Positions 55,986 through 64,000 of a stretch of DNA of 64,000 nucleotides are shown here, piece by piece. The translations under genes and the position numbers were made by a program. Positions within the stretch are counted from its first letter, which is position 1; the number at the start of each line of letters is the position of its first letter. Location: assembly GCA_011390955.1 (NCBI GenBank), contig JAABRM010000008.1, positions 62,001 to 126,000 on the forward strand. The letters are read 5' to 3'. This DNA comes from Oscillatoriales cyanobacterium. Its GTDB lineage: Bacteria; Cyanobacteriota; Cyanobacteriia; Cyanobacteriales; Laspinemataceae. The notes below the pieces were generated by a model. The model was not told where the DNA came from. It worked only from the letters and a program-made list of their open reading frames with translations, and did no database searches.

Positions 55986-56032
55986 CACTTCGGAAGTAGG
56001 GACAATCATAAATTGCCCCTACTTCCGAAGTG
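55986..56032. promoter_or_regulatory. 21-bp inverted repeat upstream of corA
   Basis: CACTTCGGAAGTAGGGACAAT pairs with ATTGCCCCTACTTCCGAAGTG around CATAA (one G-T pair). It ends 58 bases before the corA ATG and lacks a T-run. It could be a repeat element or a leader structure. Confidence 0.75.
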
Positions 56033-56089
56033 GGTCATAAGTCCGGGCAACAAACAAAATCAGATTAATCAATATATCGGGAGAAAAAA

Positions 56090-57334
56090 ATGCCACATAA
56101 ACATTTATTGCAATTAGAAATCAAAGAAAAGATTCAAGAAAAACTCAAAGAAAAAAAACAACCAGACATCAAAGATAAATCAGCCCGGAAAACCGCCGCA
56201 GACATCGAAGCAGATATGCAAGAAGAAGAAGAAGATTATTTCGATTATTATTACGACGAACCGGGTAGCGCACCGGGAACTTTGACCATTGAGTCCGATG
56301 CTGTTCCCACCAAAATTGTCTTAATTGACTATAACTTAGATCGAGCAACTCGTGTAAAAATTATTGTTCCAGAAGAATGCTATAAATACTTAGATACCGA
56401 GTCAGTTTCTTGGGTAGATATTCAAGGATTAGGAAATGAAGCCACTTGGCAACGGATCGGGGGTGTATTTCATTTGCATCCCCTGGTACTGGAAGATGTG
56501 GTGAATGTGCCACAGCGACCTAAAGTAGAAGAATATGAAGACCAATTGCTGATTATTTCCCACATGGTAATGCCGATGGAAGATGGGCAGGGTTTTTATC
56601 TGGAACAGGTCAGTTTTGTGTTGAGCAAACATTATCTGTTGACGGTGCAAGAAGAACCTGAACATGATTGTTTTGGGTTGGTGCGATCGCGCATTCGCTC
56701 TGGCAAAGGCATGATTCGCAACAACGGGGTTGATTTTCTTGCCTATGCCTTGTTAGATGCCATTATTGATGGGTTTTTCCCCGTATTAGAAGACTACGGC
56801 GAACGCATCGAAGAACTGGAAGATGAAGTAGTGGCAAATCCCTCGCGAAAGACCCTACAAAAAATTTATGAAGTGCGTCGAGAACTCCTGGCATTACGGC
56901 GAGCAATTTGGCCGCAGCGCAACGCGATTAATCGGTTAATTCGTGATGATAGTAAGCTGATTAGTCACGATGTGAGACTTTATTTACGGGACTGTTACGA
57001 TCACGTCACCCAAGTGATTGATTTGGTGGAAACTTATCGAGAATTAACCTCTGGATTGATGGATGTTTACTTATCAGCGGTGAGTAATAAAATGAATGAC
57101 GTGATGAAGTTACTCACAATTATTTCCACCATTTTTATTCCCCTCACTTTTATTGTGGGAGTGTACGGGATGAATTTTAATCCCGAAGTTTCGCCGTTTA
57201 ATATGCCCGAATTGAATTCACCTTGGGGCTATGTCGGCTGTTGGGCCGTGATGATCTCGATCGCCCTCACATTAGTCTATTTCTTTTGGCGTCAGGGTTG
57301 GTTTGAGAATTTCTCATCCATTGACAAAGATTAA
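56090..57334 (+). CDS. corA: CorA-family Mg2+/Co2+ transporter
   Basis: 414 residues. A highly charged N-terminus (KEKIQEKLKEKKQPDIKD, DMQEEEEDYFDYYYDE) precedes the cytoplasmic CorA funnel domain (TWQRIGGVFHLHPLVLEDVV). Two C-terminal helices (LLTIISTIFIPLTFIVGVYG and YVGCWAVMISIALTLVYFFW) flank the signature YGMN. It forms pentameric channels for Mg2+ uptake, with possible Co2+/Ni2+ transport. GGGAG lies about nine bases before the ATG. The acidic N-terminal extension is longer than in enterobacterial CorA but common in cyanobacteria. Confidence 0.95.
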   Translation: MPHKHLLQLEIKEKIQEKLKEKKQPDIKDKSARKTAADIEADMQEEEEDYFDYYYDEPGSAPGTLTIESDAVPTKIVLIDYNLDRATRVKIIVPEECYKYLDTESVSWVDIQGLGNEATWQRIGGVFHLHPLVLEDVVNVPQRPKVEEYEDQLLIISHMVMPMEDGQGFYLEQVSFVLSKHYLLTVQEEPEHDCFGLVRSRIRSGKGMIRNNGVDFLAYALLDAIIDGFFPVLEDYGERIEELEDEVVANPSRKTLQKIYEVRRELLALRRAIWPQRNAINRLIRDDSKLISHDVRLYLRDCYDHVTQVIDLVETYRELTSGLMDVYLSAVSNKMNDVMKLLTIISTIFIPLTFIVGVYGMNFNPEVSPFNMPELNSPWGYVGCWAVMISIALTLVYFFWRQGWFENFSSIDKD

Positions 57335-57483
57335 TTTTCTCTGATTTGAACTTGACAAAAGATATTTTTTATGCACATAACCAGATTAAGTGAAGTAACC
57401 GCCAGCTAATCGCCTAAAACAACGAGTTTTTTCCTACCCCTGGGGAATTTCACCAATAACCAACAACAACAGGCAACAGTGGA

Positions 57484-57724
57484 GCGGAGGAGCGGGGTAA
57501 AACAATTAACAATTGATAATTGACAATTGACAATTAAATAAAATTAACAATTGATAATTGACAATTGACAATTAAATAAAATTAACAATTGATAATTGAC
57601 AATTGTCAATTAAATACCAAGATCAATTATCAATTATCAATTATCAATTATCAATTATCAATTATCAATTATCAATTATCAATTACACCCCAACCAACAA
57701 CCAACTAACAACCAACAACTAAAA
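57484..57724. repeat. 38-bp triplicate of AT heptamers, then CAACAAC units
   Basis: TTAACAATTGATAATTGACA starts at 57506, 57544 and 57582 (38-base period). After TACCAAGATC the array changes to ATTATCA heptamers (57625-57685), then ACACCCCAACCAACAACC units up to the next start codon. The two AT halves are complementary. A GGAGCGGAGGAGCGGGG tract precedes it. Confidence 0.95.
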
Positions 57725-57726
57725 CA

Positions 57727-58038
57727 ATGATTTCTATCTTGCTTATTTTCACTGTGGGCATCATTCCGCCATTAATATCCGTTTGGGTAATTCGCCAAGC
57801 GCAAGCGGAGGCCAATGACCGATTGCAACGAGCAATTTCCAGAGCTTCTAGGGCATGGGTTCCTGATGATTCAGCGCCGGATCTGTCCCCAGAACCGTGG
57901 CAAATTATTGGCGATCGCACCTGCCAATTTAATGCCCATTCTGCTTATATTCGTTGTGCAGTCAATCCGTCCGGCCCTTGTCAAGGTTGCCGTCATTATG
58001 AACCGGCAAATTTTAGCCTACAAAATCTCAATTATTAA
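57727..58038 (+). CDS. DUF6464-like small anchored protein
   Basis: 103 residues. An N-terminal helix (ISILLIFTVGIIPPLISVWV) is followed by an amphipathic segment and a Cys-containing C-terminal domain (DRTCQFNAHSAYIRCAVNPS, GPCQGCRHYEP), with Cys spacing suggestive of metal binding or disulfides. This pattern matches cyanobacterial conserved proteins I recall as DUF6464. A C/A-rich heptamer leader ends only three bases before the ATG, without a Shine-Dalgarno. The final codons lie in the hairpin at 58016-58074. Confidence 0.7.
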   Translation: MISILLIFTVGIIPPLISVWVIRQAQAEANDRLQRAISRASRAWVPDDSAPDLSPEPWQIIGDRTCQFNAHSAYIRCAVNPSGPCQGCRHYEPANFSLQNLNY

Positions 58039-58074
58039 CCAATGGTAATCACTGATAATTGAGATTTTGTAGGC
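58016..58074. terminator. 20-bp hairpin overlapping a stop codon
   Basis: GCCTACAAAATCTCAATTAT (58016-58035) pairs perfectly with ATAATTGAGATTTTGTAGGC (58055-58074) around a 19-base loop. The left arm encodes the last residues of the DUF6464-like protein, and its TAA is the first loop bases. It separates two convergent genes and probably acts as a bidirectional terminator. Confidence 0.8.
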
Positions 58075-58097
58075 AAATAGCTACCATTTAATCCAAC

Positions 58098-60104
58098 TTA
58101 AACGGTCGAATAAATCTTTTCTTGCAAATGAATTTGATCCCGTCGGGGGTCAGAATAACTCACTTGGACATCGAGGCGATCGCCCAACTCAAAGGGACGG
58201 GGGAAACGCCATGCCAACTCCAAGCCCAACTCTTCCAACAAGATTAAGCCCAAATTATCTTCTTCTTTCAACCAACGCAGCACCAAAGCCTGCCAAACCT
58301 CACCGGAATTGCGCCGCAGATATTCCAAAGCCCAATAGCGATTAGTCTGACGTTCTACCAAAGTGGCTTCCTTAGCGGTACTGGTGACACTCATCAGCAT
58401 TTCTTGGAGTTCTTGGGACGAAAAAGCCAACGGATCGCCCCGTAGATGGGCTTTAATCTGGAAATGGGCCAGCAAATCGCTATAGCGGCGAATTGGGGAT
58501 GTCACCTGAGTATAAACATCCAAAGCCAAACTCGCATGACGGGCTGGGTTTGTCCCCATTTCACTCCGGGGCATACAGCGACGAATGGCACAAGAACGCA
58601 CCGGCCCTGGTTCTAATAAAATTAACTCTTCTTCCGGGGGCAGTTCTGGCTGCATTTGGGCCCGGAAAGGTAGGGGAATATTGTTAGTTTGCCCGTAGCG
58701 TCCGCCCACTTCTCCAGCGAGAATCATCATTTCCGAGACCAGTTTGCGGGACATCGCATCTTCCAAGACATTGATATAAATCTGGTCATCTTTGACTTTA
58801 ATCACCGCTTCGGGCATGGAAATGCTGATTGCCCCTTGGGAAATTCGCCATGCTTGTCGAGTATTTGCCCACTTCGCCAGAGTCGCCAATTCCGCTTCGG
58901 CACTCAGGGCCAAATGCAGCATCTCATCCACATCTTCGTAAGTGAGGCGATAGGTAGGTTGAATCAGGCTGGGATGAATCGTATATTCGGCGATCGCGCC
59001 ATTGGGTTCCAGAATAATCGCAAAACTCAGGGCGGGACAAATTTTGCCTTGGATCAAACTCATCGGCCCCGTCGCCAACTCTGCGGGAAACATCGGCACC
59101 ATCCCTGTAGGCAAATACACCGTGGTGCTACGTCGTCTGGCTTCCAGATCCAACTCATCCCCAGGAGACATTAATCGGGTCGGGTCAGCAATATGAACCC
59201 ATAGACGTTCCCGACCATCCTCCAGATATTCGACACTTAAGCCATCATCAATTTCTTGGGTACTTTCATCGTCGATTGTATAGACCTTGAGATGGGTCAG
59301 GTCTAAGCGATTGTTTTCGTCGGGATCGGCAGGGGGAGAAATCAAACAACGATGCGCCACTTCCAGCACCTTGGTAGAAAAATTTATGGGGATTTGAGTC
59401 CGTCGCAAAAATAGATTTTCATGCTCAGTCCACAATCCTAAGTCCACTAACAGATCGAAAGCCCCCTCCGGGGTCTCAGGACGTTGCAAGACCGCTAAGA
59501 TTTCTTTAGCATTAATCCGTTCTTTCGCTTCTTCGGCAAAGACGGCGTATCTTTCGATCGCCTCAATGCGAATGCGATCGCCACTTGACCATTCCACCTT
59601 CTCACCGGCCAAACTTTGAGAAACCCGGGACAAAAACTCTGTCCAATCCCGCTGTCGAGTTTCTTCCACGTCTTTTTGATGTTTCAGTTCAGCCACCTGA
59701 GAAGCAGAACGGGGTTCGTAGCGATCGCCTCTTTGCTTAAAAAACAGCTTATCTTGAGACAATAAACAATAAGCTGCATAGCACTGAGCGGGAGTCTGGT
59801 CAGAAAATAGAAGTAAGGCCATTTCTGCGGGAGAAACTGCCTCCGCATCTTCTACCAAAATTTCCCATGCCACCTCCAGGCTATCTGGATCCAGATATGG
59901 TTCTACTTCTTGTCGGAAGTTAGCCAGATCGGACTGTTTATATCCGTCCCTAGCAATTTCATAACTCACTTGCTGGGGCCGGATACTTTGGGATTGACCG
60001 AGTTCGTCAATCACAATCCAGTTTTTTTTGCCATCTGGACGTTCTGCCACGGCGAGTCTACGCTCGGCGTGAATGCGATATTCGATCAGTGTTCCCTTTT
60101 CCAC
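58098..60104 (-). CDS. RNase II/R-family exoribonuclease (Zam type)
   Basis: 668 residues. The RNB catalytic domain begins DLTHLKVYTIDDESTQEIDD, which holds the Asp cluster, and continues VHIADPTRLMSPGDELDLEA, RSTTVYLPTGMVPMFPAEL, SLIQGKICPALSFAI and YTQVTSPIRRYSDLLAHFQI. The N-terminal ~210 residues and the C-terminal S1-like end (ELGDRLDVQVSYSDPRRDQI) fit the size of the Synechocystis zam product. It degrades RNA 3' to 5'. It follows rpsR and rpmG on the same strand, as in other cyanobacteria, but a 102-bp gap to rpsR leaves room for its own promoter. Confidence 0.93.
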   Translation of the reverse strand: MEKGTLIEYRIHAERRLAVAERPDGKKNWIVIDELGQSQSIRPQQVSYEIARDGYKQSDLANFRQEVEPYLDPDSLEVAWEILVEDAEAVSPAEMALLLFSDQTPAQCYAAYCLLSQDKLFFKQRGDRYEPRSASQVAELKHQKDVEETRQRDWTEFLSRVSQSLAGEKVEWSSGDRIRIEAIERYAVFAEEAKERINAKEILAVLQRPETPEGAFDLLVDLGLWTEHENLFLRRTQIPINFSTKVLEVAHRCLISPPADPDENNRLDLTHLKVYTIDDESTQEIDDGLSVEYLEDGRERLWVHIADPTRLMSPGDELDLEARRRSTTVYLPTGMVPMFPAELATGPMSLIQGKICPALSFAIILEPNGAIAEYTIHPSLIQPTYRLTYEDVDEMLHLALSAEAELATLAKWANTRQAWRISQGAISISMPEAVIKVKDDQIYINVLEDAMSRKLVSEMMILAGEVGGRYGQTNNIPLPFRAQMQPELPPEEELILLEPGPVRSCAIRRCMPRSEMGTNPARHASLALDVYTQVTSPIRRYSDLLAHFQIKAHLRGDPLAFSSQELQEMLMSVTSTAKEATLVERQTNRYWALEYLRRNSGEVWQALVLRWLKEEDNLGLILLEELGLELAWRFPRPFELGDRLDVQVSYSDPRRDQIHLQEKIYSTV

Positions 60105-60206
60105 AATCCACTAACTTTCGTCACGAAGTGTTTTTTTTCCAGACAAACTTGGTTGAGTCGGCTTCGGCAAGGATTACCAGACTCTCAGCCAACCATCATT
60201 CTCAGC

Positions 60207-60422
60207 TTAACCTTCTTGATTAACAAAAGGTAACAAAGCTAAGATTCTGGCTCGCTTAATTGCTACAGTCAGTTCTTTTTGTTGTTTGGCCGTCAGCCCA
60301 GTAATCCGACGGGGCAGGATTTTGCCTCGTTCGGTGACAAACTTCCGCAGCAGTTCTACATCTTTGTAGTCTATGGGGTCTTTGGGATTAATGGGGGAAA
60401 CTCGGCGACGAAAATAACTCAT
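60207..60422 (-). CDS. rpsR: 30S ribosomal protein S18
   Basis: 71 residues. The core [40 protein letters not shown] and [11 protein letters not shown] are diagnostic for S18, which sits on the platform of the small subunit with S6. Length is normal for cyanobacteria. It follows rpmG by 131 bp and precedes the RNase II gene, forming a rpmG-rpsR-rnb order. Confidence 0.97.
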   Translation of the reverse strand: MSYFRRRVSPINPKDPIDYKDVELLRKFVTERGKILPRRITGLTAKQQKELTVAIKRARILALLPFVNQEG

Positions 60423-60553
60423 AGTTTTCTTTTCTTTAATTGATCAATGAATTTTTCTCTTTCTCCAGATGGGTTTTACCCGGAGGAATCATCTGTAATG
60501 ACCTGCCGGATAGACCATAAAGCCTTGGAAAACCCAGGGAGTCCTAACCAGCT

Positions 60554-60742
60554 TTACTTGATTTCTTTGTGAACAGTATGTTTGTTACAGTGAGGGCAGA
60601 ACTTTTTCAGTTCCATCCGGGCCGAGTTATTCCGACGATTCTTTTGCGTGGTATAGCGAGACACTCCAGGAGAGCGCTTAGTCGGATTCGTGCGACATTC
60701 TGTACATTCCAACGTCACTACAATACGAACACCTTTAGCCAT
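60554..60742 (-). CDS. rpmG: 50S ribosomal protein L33
   Basis: 62 residues. The N-terminus [16 protein letters not shown] and the C-terminal [17 protein letters not shown] retain the two CxxC pairs (CTEC, CPHC), so this is the zinc-binding type of L33. The middle [18 protein letters not shown] is typical. It is the first gene of the leftward ribosomal group. Confidence 0.97.
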   Translation of the reverse strand: MAKGVRIVVTLECTECRTNPTKRSPGVSRYTTQKNRRNNSARMELKKFCPHCNKHTVHKEIK

Positions 60743-60837
60743 TTTTCTATATAATCCGCAACCGGGAGATAATTAGACACAGAGGTTGATTATATCACAT
60801 CATCTGCCACTAATCGCTAAAAAATTAGTCAAATTTC

Positions 60838-60997
60838 CATTATCAATTAACAATTAACAATTAACAATTGATAATTATCAATTATCAATTATCAATTATC
60901 AATTATCAATTATTCCCTCTTCCCCTACACCCTACACCCTACACCCTACACCCTACACCACACCCTACACCCTACACCCTACACCGATGGCGGCCCT
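60838..60997. repeat. ATTATCA and CCCTACA heptamers, then GATGGCGGCCC
   Basis: AACAATT units, then ATTATCA heptamers (60870-60911), a TTCCCTCTTCC link, CCCTACA heptamers (60925-60984) and CCGATGGCGGCCC. The order of units matches the arrays ending at 43857 and 63224. It fills the gap upstream of rpmG and downstream of the TonB-like gene. Confidence 0.95.
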
Positions 60998-61009
60998 ATT
61001 CCCCGTTAA

Positions 61010-62953
61010 TTAATTGCCAGAGGGCGGGATGGGCACTGGGGCAAAGAACTCCTGTGAATTCCCATTACGGGGTTCGGTGTCCAAGGTTAAAGATGCCGGA
61101 GGTTGAGGGGCAGCATTCTCCGTGGTTTTCTCGGTGGCTGGTGGAGCGGATGTTGCCGGAGCGATCGCTCCGGGATCCTGGGGCTGGAATGCCTCAGTTT
61201 CAACTGGCTGACTGTCACCTTGACCCGTTGTGGCTCCACTGGGAACCGCCGGATTGCTATTTCCTGGGGATTCTGCCTCTGGGTTGACCACTTGAGGCGT
61301 TGCGGGCTGATTGGTGGTATCGCTGTCTGGTTGGGCGATCGCGCAAGTTTCCGCACTGTAGTTAAACTCAAAAGGATACTGATAAGCCGTTGGGTGATCC
61401 TGGACGGGAAAATCCTTGGACTCAACGTAGCGTAAAGCCTCATTATCCAAAATCTCCGAGCCACTGCTATGCAACAGCTTCGGTGACTTAATCATTTCAC
61501 CGTCGGGGTTCACCACGGTCCCGACGACCGCCCTGCCTTCCAACTTCCGATCGCAAGCTGCCAAGGGATAATTATTCGCGATCGCGCTGGGAGTTTTAGC
61601 GGACAAATCCGGCAACTCCTGGCGTAATTGCATAAACCAGATATAAAACTCTTCCCCACCCGCTAACATCGCTTCTTCGATGGCAGACAAAGACCCGCCT
61701 TGTTGCTGAAGGCGCTGTTGTTCCTTTAGCTGTTGCTGGTAAGCCAACATCTGTTGCTGATGATGAGTCAACTGCTGTGGTGGAGTTGCTGGCGCCGATT
61801 CGGGTTGTTTCTGTTGCTGGCGATCGGCCAACTGTGGCGGATTCGATTCTTGCGCCAATTCGGGTTGTTTCTGTTCAGACGGTGCATTGGCGCTTGCTTC
61901 TGGTGGAAGATTCGGCCTCGTCTCCGTTGCCTCCAATTTACCATCCCGGAATGCTTGCCGGAGTTTTTCTTGATAGGCCAAAACTTCTGGCCTTAAACCG
62001 GGCACTAATTTAGTTTCTTCTTGACTTTGACTGGTTTGTTCTCTGGGTGCGATCGCTAAATTAGGATTCACCGGCTGCTGCGTATCCAACAACGGTTGGG
62101 CCGAGTCCACGGGTTGTCTGGGCGTTACCCCACCGGGCAAAGCCGAGTTCCGATCCGGTGCAGGGTTCCCAGAATTCGGGGAATTCATTACCAGTTCTTC
62201 TGGATCGATCGAGGGAGGAGTCTGGTTTTGACCCTGGGGGGGAATCACTTGATTGGGGGGGAAACTGGGATTAAACCCTTCAAACTGTGGGGCAAACTGT
62301 GGGGCTGGAGGCAGTTCCGGGGGAGCATCTGGCAACGCCGGAATCGTATAAAACTGCTGGGGAACCTGACTGAGTAAATCAGACGGATTATTGTACGGTG
62401 CCACTGGGGGCGGTGGGGGTAATTGACTGAGCAATTCTTCCAATGGCGATCGCACCGCAACTCGCTCTTGAGTGGCAGGGGTTTGGTTTAAGCCCGGATT
62501 ATTCTTGAACGGTGAGGAACTATTTTTCTTTGGCGGTTCAGAAGCGATCGGCGGGGGAGTTGGCGGCCAGTTTTCCAAATTGGGTATAGTGGCCAAAGAT
62601 TCTCCATTATAAAGAGAAGAACCTTCGGGCAAAGTCCAAGGTTGCAGGGGTTCACCGAGTGGGGGTAAACCGGGCAAACCAGAAAGAGGGGCGCCAGGAG
62701 AGGGCGGCACCAAGGTGTCGAATTTCATCGCCGTCATATCGGGCTGAGAAAATTCTGGCAAAATACCCAGTTGTTCCGGGGTGAGTTCCACCAGTTGCAC
62801 CGGGGAAATATCTTTTTGCTTTGACAGGATTGGCACATTTTGCAAACTGACGCCAATGAGTCCGTGGATCCCCACAGAGGCGATCAGGGCTACCCCTGTC
62901 GGCTGACGAAAGACGGTCAAAAAGTTGGTATTTTGTGGTATGGCGTAAGACAT
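61010..62953 (-). CDS. Proline-rich TonB-like energy-transducer protein
   Basis: 647 residues from ATG 62953; AGGTGAG lies 11 bases upstream, and a GTG at 62968 would add five. An N-terminal helix (TGVALIASVGIHGLIGVSLQ) anchors it in the inner membrane. A ~350-residue Pro/Gln-rich span follows (PPPPPVAPYNNPSDLL, QQMLAYQQQLKEQQRLQQQ). Residues ~440-540 form a TonB C-terminal-like domain (GRAVVGTVVNPDGEMIKSPK, SEILDNEALRYVESKDF). A further ~100-residue Pro/Thr-rich tail is unusual. TonB proteins transmit energy to outer-membrane receptors; no ExbB/D is nearby. Confidence 0.85.
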   Translation of the reverse strand: MSYAIPQNTNFLTVFRQPTGVALIASVGIHGLIGVSLQNVPILSKQKDISPVQLVELTPEQLGILPEFSQPDMTAMKFDTLVPPSPGAPLSGLPGLPPLGEPLQPWTLPEGSSLYNGESLATIPNLENWPPTPPPIASEPPKKNSSSPFKNNPGLNQTPATQERVAVRSPLEELLSQLPPPPPVAPYNNPSDLLSQVPQQFYTIPALPDAPPELPPAPQFAPQFEGFNPSFPPNQVIPPQGQNQTPPSIDPEELVMNSPNSGNPAPDRNSALPGGVTPRQPVDSAQPLLDTQQPVNPNLAIAPREQTSQSQEETKLVPGLRPEVLAYQEKLRQAFRDGKLEATETRPNLPPEASANAPSEQKQPELAQESNPPQLADRQQQKQPESAPATPPQQLTHHQQQMLAYQQQLKEQQRLQQQGGSLSAIEEAMLAGGEEFYIWFMQLRQELPDLSAKTPSAIANNYPLAACDRKLEGRAVVGTVVNPDGEMIKSPKLLHSSGSEILDNEALRYVESKDFPVQDHPTAYQYPFEFNYSAETCAIAQPDSDTTNQPATPQVVNPEAESPGNSNPAVPSGATTGQGDSQPVETEAFQPQDPGAIAPATSAPPATEKTTENAAPQPPASLTLDTEPRNGNSQEFFAPVPIPPSGN

Positions 62954-63060
62954 AGCAAAGGATCTCACCTCGGTTTTTTGGTTATTGCACAGATTGGTAC
63001 TACCTCCCCACTTATATTAGCGTTGAATGCGAAATCGATCGGTAGGGAGCGGGGGGCTTG

Positions 63061-63385
63061 AGAGGGTGTAGGGTGTAGGGGTTTGAGAGGGTGTAGGGTG
63101 TAGGGTGTAGGGTGTAGGGTGTAGGGAATAATTGATAATTGATAATTGATAATTGATAATTGATAATTCTGTTTAATTGTCAATTATCAATTGTTAATTG
63201 TTAATTGTTTTCCCGATGGCGGCCCCAACCAACAACCAACAACCAACAACCAACAACCAACAATCAACAATCAACAATCAACAACCAACAACCAACAACC
63301 AACAACCAACAACCAACAACCAACAACTAACAACTAACAACTAACAACTAACAACAAATAACAAACACAAATAACAAATAATAAA
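63061..63385. repeat. Three heptamer families in one block
   Basis: GTAGGGT heptamers (63066-63126), AATTGAT heptamers (63127-63170) and TTAATTGT variants, then CCCGATGGCGGCCCC (63212-63226) and a long CCAACAA/CAACTAA array to 63385. It separates the leftward site-2 protease gene from the TonB-like gene downstream of it. Confidence 0.95.
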
Positions 63386-63402
63386 CACCTAACATTAAAT
63401 AA

Positions 63403-64000
63403 CTAAATTGGTAATAAAATTTTGGGGGCGGGGATGATAATTAGCACTAAAATTAAGAGGGCAATTAAGCCTAAGATATCTCGCTTGTTATCTAATTCTG
63501 TGACATCATTGAGGGCTGGGCTATCAACGATGGGAATTAGGAATAAAAAGATTGCCCAAAGGATTAACTCTGGTTTGGCGATCGCGAGGATAAAAAACAA
63601 AAACCGAGTAATTTGGCCAATGGTGATGGCCATTTTTTGCCCAAACATGGCATGGACGATATGACCGCCATCAAGAGAACCCACGGGCATTAAATTAAAG
63701 GCGGTGAGGATTAAACCAATGTAACCGGCGATCGCCACAGGATGTAAATCAATTCCTTGATTAACTCCCAGGGGAGAAGGCAAGCTAATTTTACTCAGTA
63801 GGGTTAATAAAAAAGAAAAACTCGGATTTAAAGAATTTATTGATAATAGTGTCACCTCTGAGGGTAAGTCTACAACAGTGGAATGAGCCAGACCCCAAAT
63901 TAAAATCGGCATTGTCACCAAAAAACTACAAATTGGGCCAGCAATGCTGACGTCAAATAAGATTTTTCGATTGGGCATGGGTTGGCGAATTTGCATAAAG
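63403..64000 (-). CDS. Site-2 protease family (M50) protein, N-terminus beyond window
   Basis: The frame is open to the window end and gives about 199 residues of the C-terminal part of an M50 intramembrane zinc protease. IRQPMPNRKILFDVSIAGP and the metal-binding FNLMPVGSLDGGHIVHAMFG (the LDG Asp) match the cyanobacterial/plastid EGY-like group. Hydrophobic helices are LVTMPILIWGLAH, GYIGLILTAF, FLFFILAIAKPELILWAIFL and LIALLILVLIII. The HExxH motif would lie upstream, outside the window. The last helix ends within three residues of the stop. Confidence 0.88.
   Translation of the reverse strand, partial: FMQIRQPMPNRKILFDVSIAGPICSFLVTMPILIWGLAHSTVVDLPSEVTLLSINSLNPSFSFLLTLLSKISLPSPLGVNQGIDLHPVAIAGYIGLILTAFNLMPVGSLDGGHIVHAMFGQKMAITIGQITRFLFFILAIAKPELILWAIFLFLIPIVDSPALNDVTELDNKRDILGLIALLILVLIIIPAPKILLPI

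Noticed and set aside
58689-59174. 161-residue plus-strand ORF inside the RNase II gene
   Set aside because: It is antisense to the conserved RNB domain and His/Arg-rich composition is typical of a shadow frame.
63066-63126. Telomere-like GTAGGGT repeat
   Set aside because: It is one of several heptamer families in the window, is internal and short, and cyanobacterial chromosomes are circular.

Overview
The window comes from a filamentous, non-marine cyanobacterium, probably of the oscillatorialean type. The evidence is the very dense HIP1 octamer GCGATCGC, a complete set of phylloquinone-pathway enzymes except two, GUN4-domain, pentapeptide-repeat and DUF6464-like proteins, a Zam-type RNase beside rpsR/rpmG, an alkaline/neutral invertase, and many tandem heptanucleotide (STRR) arrays. 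No rRNA, tRNA, CRISPR array, transposase or phage gene was found.

Layout. 1-8040 (minus strand): a tandemly duplicated two-gene unit. Each unit has an AAA-like ATPase fused to a degenerate GGDEF domain, followed 54-59 bp later by an AAA-like ATPase that in the complete copy carries a membrane helix and 14 WD40 repeats. 8298-19889: tRNA modification (trmFO, truB), a RodZ-like HTH membrane protein with a small overlapping leader ORF, a NACHT NTPase with a remnant FGE/C-type-lectin-like module, a GH100 invertase, a class IV aminotransferase (pabC-like) and two pentapeptide-repeat proteins. 20028-26646: two large PAS/GAF-GGDEF-EAL signalling proteins, one with a degenerate EAL domain; a third lies at 40665-43691. 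26647-28217: a long sparse region with a 12-bp tandem repeat and a small membrane protein.

29601-39381 is a phylloquinone (vitamin K1) locus. menF and menD read leftward, menA, menH, menC and menE read rightward, and a DHNA-CoA thioesterase lies just beyond. Together they cover chorismate to isochorismate, SEPHCHC, SHCHC, OSB and OSB-CoA, plus DHNA-CoA hydrolysis and DHNA phytylation. Only DHNA-CoA synthase (menB) and the last methyltransferase are absent from the window. 43900-57334 is mixed metabolism and surface functions: a GntR regulator, a dienelactone hydrolase family protein, an RTX protein with an apparently dead serralysin-type protease domain, an S1-domain ribosomal protein, an acyl-CoA dehydrogenase, an esterase, a lipoprotein, a zinc-ribbon/GUN4 protein, galT and corA. 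57727-64000: a DUF6464-like protein, the rpmG-rpsR-RNase II group, a proline-rich TonB-like protein and the C-terminal part of a site-2 protease.

The most unusual signals are the duplicated AAA/GGDEF-AAA/WD40 unit, the pseudo-protease RTX protein, the NACHT/FGE protein, an (LAIK)n 12-mer repeat that can encode a cationic amphipathic peptide, and heptamer arrays in gene leaders whose mRNA-sense strand is C/A-rich in every leader case seen here.
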